Below, one piece after another: positions 34,490 through 36,765 of a stretch of DNA of 36,765 nt. The notes under the pieces were generated by a model. It did no database searches and had not been told where the DNA came from. It was given only the letters and a program-made list of their open reading frames with translations. The position numbers and the translations under genes were made by a program. The stretch comes from a virus: the IMG/VR virus record IMGVR_UViG_3300009104_000056, positions 1 to 36,765 of that record. One strand, given 5' to 3'. Position 1 is the first letter of the stretch, and every line of letters starts with the position of its first letter.

Positions 34490-36109
34490 ATGGCTAGGGG
34501 CGCTGGAGCGCGCGGTTCTGGCTTCAAGCTTGCCGCGCTGGAATCGTTTTCGGGCGGTTTGAACCTCAGGTCGGATCAGTTCAACCTGGCTCCGAACGAG
34601 TCCCCCGACTTGTTGAACGTTGTCGTTGACCCTCGTGGCGGCGTTCGGATGCGCGACGGCGTGGACCGCCGCAATTCGACCGCTTTGTCGGCTGACGTGA
34701 AGGGCATGTGGGGGTTTCACACGTCGAGCGGCACGAACGCTTTGATGGTGAACTACGGCACGAGTGTCGCCCATTCGGTGAGCGGCAATTTCACTGACCT
34801 GTCGGGTATCACGGCGCGGACGAACGGGTCGCGGGTGTACGGGATGACGATGAACGATGTCGCCTACGGGGTGTCGTATGACAAGCCGTCGTTCAAGTGG
34901 GATGGTTCTTCGGCAGCCGATCTCGGCACCACGTTTGACGGGACGACAGGCAACTTTCCGCAAGCCCAGTATGTGGCGTTCTGGAACAACTTTGCGTGGG
35001 CCGCCCATACGTATGAGGGGTCTACGGCGCACAAGTCAAGGGTTCGTTGGTCGAACGCCAACGAACCTGAAAAGTGGGGTGAGGCGGGGTCTGCCAGCCC
35101 AGATTCGGACTATGTGGACATCGACCTGGGGGAGCACGGCGACTACATAACGGGTTTGGCGTCGTTCGGGGATCGCCTGCTCGTGTTCAAGTCGAACTCG
35201 ACGTATGCGATCTTCGGCTACGACTCTGATTCGTTCCAGGTGCAGTTACAGTCGGCTTCGGTGGGGATGATTCCGTTGTCGTCGCCTGCGATCACGCCGA
35301 ACGGCGTGTTCTTCTGGTCGGCGCACGAAGGCGTGTACCTGTACAACGGGCAACAGTTCGTCTATTTGTTCTCGAAGTTGCAGCCCGCCATCGACGACGG
35401 GCGGATTACGTTCAGCAATCCGCCGCAGCTCGCCTGGGGCGACAACCGCCTGTACGTGTCGTTGGATTGGACGGAGAACGGTTCCACGGCGCGTCGAACG
35501 CTGATCTTTGATCCGACGATTGGCGAGTCGGGCGCTTGGACGATGACCGATATTGATGCTGGACCGTTGGTTGCGTATCGGCCTCCGAACCAGGGGGCGT
35601 CAGTGTTGGCGGGTTGTGTCGCCAACACGGGGTGTGTTGTCGATGTCGAGGACGAGCAGAACCGCAACTCCGACCGTTACACGGGTTCAACGGAGACGCA
35701 CATTTCGTCGCATTTCGTTACTCCGTGGTTGACGGGTAACGATCCGATTACGAAGAAACGGTGGGGTAAGCCGAGGTTTATCACGTTGGCCGAGTCTTCG
35801 ATCACGATGCCCGTGCAGGTGTACAAGAACTATGACAAGTCGTCGCAGACGACGACGTTTGACGTGAACGTCACGGGGAAGACTTCCGATTCGCTGTGGA
35901 ACACGGCGAAGTGGGATGACGCCGATCCGACCTCCGACTATTACGCGGCGTGGGACGCTATTGCCCAAGATCTGGTCGCCGATGTGGTCAGGTTGCCCAC
36001 GATTGGGACAGCGCAGGCTATTTCTTTGAAGGTCAACGGTCCCTCCACGAACAACCACTGGGAGGTGAACGCTATGGCGTTCACATACAACCCGAGGAGA
36101 TTGCGCTAG
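34490..36109 (+). CDS. Tail nozzle / tail-tube B-like protein (539 aa)
   Basis: GGGAG before ATG 34490. The N-terminus ALESFSGGLNLRSDQFNLAP followed by NESPDLLNVVVDPRGGVRMR is the hallmark start of podovirus nozzle proteins. About 100-450 are repeated WxxN or beta-blade-like strands (YVAFWNNFAWAAHTYEGSTA, YITGLASFGDRLLVFKSNST, AITPNGVFFWSAHEGVYLYN), consistent with a beta-propeller-based tail nozzle. A C-terminal beta-domain (KKRWGKPRFITLAESSITMP) follows. It would form the short tail distal to the adaptor. Two short fibre-type genes follow. Confidence 0.85.
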   Translation: MARGAGARGSGFKLAALESFSGGLNLRSDQFNLAPNESPDLLNVVVDPRGGVRMRDGVDRRNSTALSADVKGMWGFHTSSGTNALMVNYGTSVAHSVSGNFTDLSGITARTNGSRVYGMTMNDVAYGVSYDKPSFKWDGSSAADLGTTFDGTTGNFPQAQYVAFWNNFAWAAHTYEGSTAHKSRVRWSNANEPEKWGEAGSASPDSDYVDIDLGEHGDYITGLASFGDRLLVFKSNSTYAIFGYDSDSFQVQLQSASVGMIPLSSPAITPNGVFFWSAHEGVYLYNGQQFVYLFSKLQPAIDDGRITFSNPPQLAWGDNRLYVSLDWTENGSTARRTLIFDPTIGESGAWTMTDIDAGPLVAYRPPNQGASVLAGCVANTGCVVDVEDEQNRNSDRYTGSTETHISSHFVTPWLTGNDPITKKRWGKPRFITLAESSITMPVQVYKNYDKSSQTTTFDVNVTGKTSDSLWNTAKWDDADPTSDYYAAWDAIAQDLVADVVRLPTIGTAQAISLKVNGPSTNNHWEVNAMAFTYNPRRLR

Positions 36110-36409
36110 ATGGCGACACTGGCTGTTACCAACGATTTTTCGGCAGGCACCACGATTGTGGCTGCCGACATGAACACGAACTTTTCCGACATCGAGACGT
36201 TTGTGAACTCGTCCCCTGGGCTGGTTCAGAACACTTTGGTGGATGCGAAGGGCGACATTCTCGCGGCTTCTGCCGACAACACGGTTGTTCGCGTCGGCGT
36301 TGGCGCGAACGGGACGTTTCTGGTGGCGGATTCCAGCGCGACCCCTGGGGTTGCGTGGGTGACGACTGCTGTGGACGACAACATCATCGCAAACCAAGTT
36401 TTCTCATAG
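36110..36409 (+). CDS. Short tail protein with KGD module (99 aa)
   Basis: ATG 36110 follows the nozzle stop directly. MATLAVTNDFSAGTTIVAAD then MNTNFSDIETFVNSSPG is a fibre-anchor-type N-terminus that would bind the tail. DAKGDILAASADNTVVRVGV followed by FLVADSS and GVAW is the KGD module also seen in the 2816-3193 product, and it ends IIANQVFS. It is an anchor-like short fibre with the distal part absent. Confidence 0.7.
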   Translation: MATLAVTNDFSAGTTIVAADMNTNFSDIETFVNSSPGLVQNTLVDAKGDILAASADNTVVRVGVGANGTFLVADSSATPGVAWVTTAVDDNIIANQVFS

Positions 36410-36421
36410 AGGAAAGGCATT

Positions 36422-36765
36422 ATGGCAACGTATTCAAAGGAGTTCCTGTCGCATAGTTCAAACGGCAGGAACATCTCCATTACCTCGACGACGGCTGGAT
36501 CGCCTGTGTCGATTCACACCGCTGGTTCGGGTACTTCCAACAGGGACGAGATCTGGGTTTACGCCTGCAACACTTCCGCTTCTGCGGTCGTGTTGACCGT
36601 CCAGTATGGCGGCACGACCGACCAGGACGACTACATCGAGTTGGAGCTGGCAGCCGATTCGGGGATGACGTTGATCGTTCCTGGGTTCCTGTTGGACAAC
36701 AGCCTGATTGTGAAGGCGCACGCTGCGACGGCGAACGTCATCAACGTCAACGGTTTCGTGAACCG
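36422..36765 (+). CDS. Small tail-associated protein, 3'-truncated by window edge (at least 114 aa)
   Basis: GAGG upstream of ATG 36422. Starts MATYSKEFLSHSSNGRNISI and continues TSTTAGSPVSIHTAGSGTSN, then EIWVYACNTSASAVVLTVQY, strands and turns of a small beta-sandwich. The last readable residues are NVINVNGFVN. From memory, proteins of this kind end soon after a GFVNR-type motif, so only a few residues are probably missing. Likely a minor tail or fibre-decoration protein. Confidence 0.65.
   Translation, partial: MATYSKEFLSHSSNGRNISITSTTAGSPVSIHTAGSGTSNRDEIWVYACNTSASAVVLTVQYGGTTDQDDYIELELAADSGMTLIVPGFLLDNSLIVKAHAATANVINVNGFVN

Overview
The window is almost all of a short-tailed (podovirus-like) bacteriophage genome, about 36.8 kb, moderately GC-rich and densely packed. 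Most genes overlap by 1-8 bases (ATGA, GTGA, TGATG junctions). There is a portal, scaffold, HK97-type capsid, adaptor and nozzle, but no tape-measure, sheath or long-tail gene, and no integrase, tRNA, CRISPR array or phage RNA polymerase that I can see. An actinobacterial host is likely but not proven. The pointers are the holin and amidase lysis pair, the single-cluster ferredoxin type, a regulator that resembles actinophage DNA-binding proteins, and frequent GTG starts.

Layout. Both window ends cut tail genes (1-557 and 36422-36765). If the molecule is circular, the rightward late block starts at about 26.5 kb, runs off the right end and continues from position 1 to 13.9 kb. In order it holds: small terminase, a 73-aa protein, a 32-aa membrane peptide, a ferredoxin, a large terminase split into two genes around a zinc-ribbon gene, portal, scaffold, capsid, adaptor, nozzle, short tail proteins, three related tail-fibre-like proteins, a tail assembly chaperone-like protein, four successive virion-internal proteins (196, 560, 524 and 1681 aa), endolysin, holin and small accessory proteins. 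The leftward early block runs from 24.9 kb down to 13.9 kb. Its first half is a train of tiny genes, many with Cys/His zinc motifs, plus a Gp88-like metalloprotein and a cytosine-C5 DNA methyltransferase. Its second half is the replication and recombination set: Cas4/RecB-like nuclease, DnaB-like helicase, archaeo-eukaryotic-type primase, RusA resolvase, a second PD-(D/E)XK-like nuclease, and a sigma-region-4-like protein that ends the block.

Control region (24.94-26.50 kb). A 250-aa putative DNA-binding regulator is read leftward and closed by a strong intrinsic terminator. Three copies of an 18-bp palindrome, TTGTGCCACGTRGCACAA, flank it: two upstream of it and one over a candidate promoter of the early block. 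To its right, two TTGAC-type candidate promoters pointing at the late genes are each followed by a 13-bp inverted repeat of the form GRGAA-N3-TTCYC, and a third copy lies just beyond. A terminator-like hairpin sits between these promoters and the small terminase gene. The arrangement looks like a two-operator early/late switch, possibly with attenuation of late transcription.

The most unusual elements are the ferredoxin in the packaging operon, the three-gene terminase arrangement, the two sets of inverted-repeat operators, the primase/helicase set without a recognisable DNA polymerase, and the very large 1681-aa virion protein. All functional assignments come from motif reading; no database search was possible.
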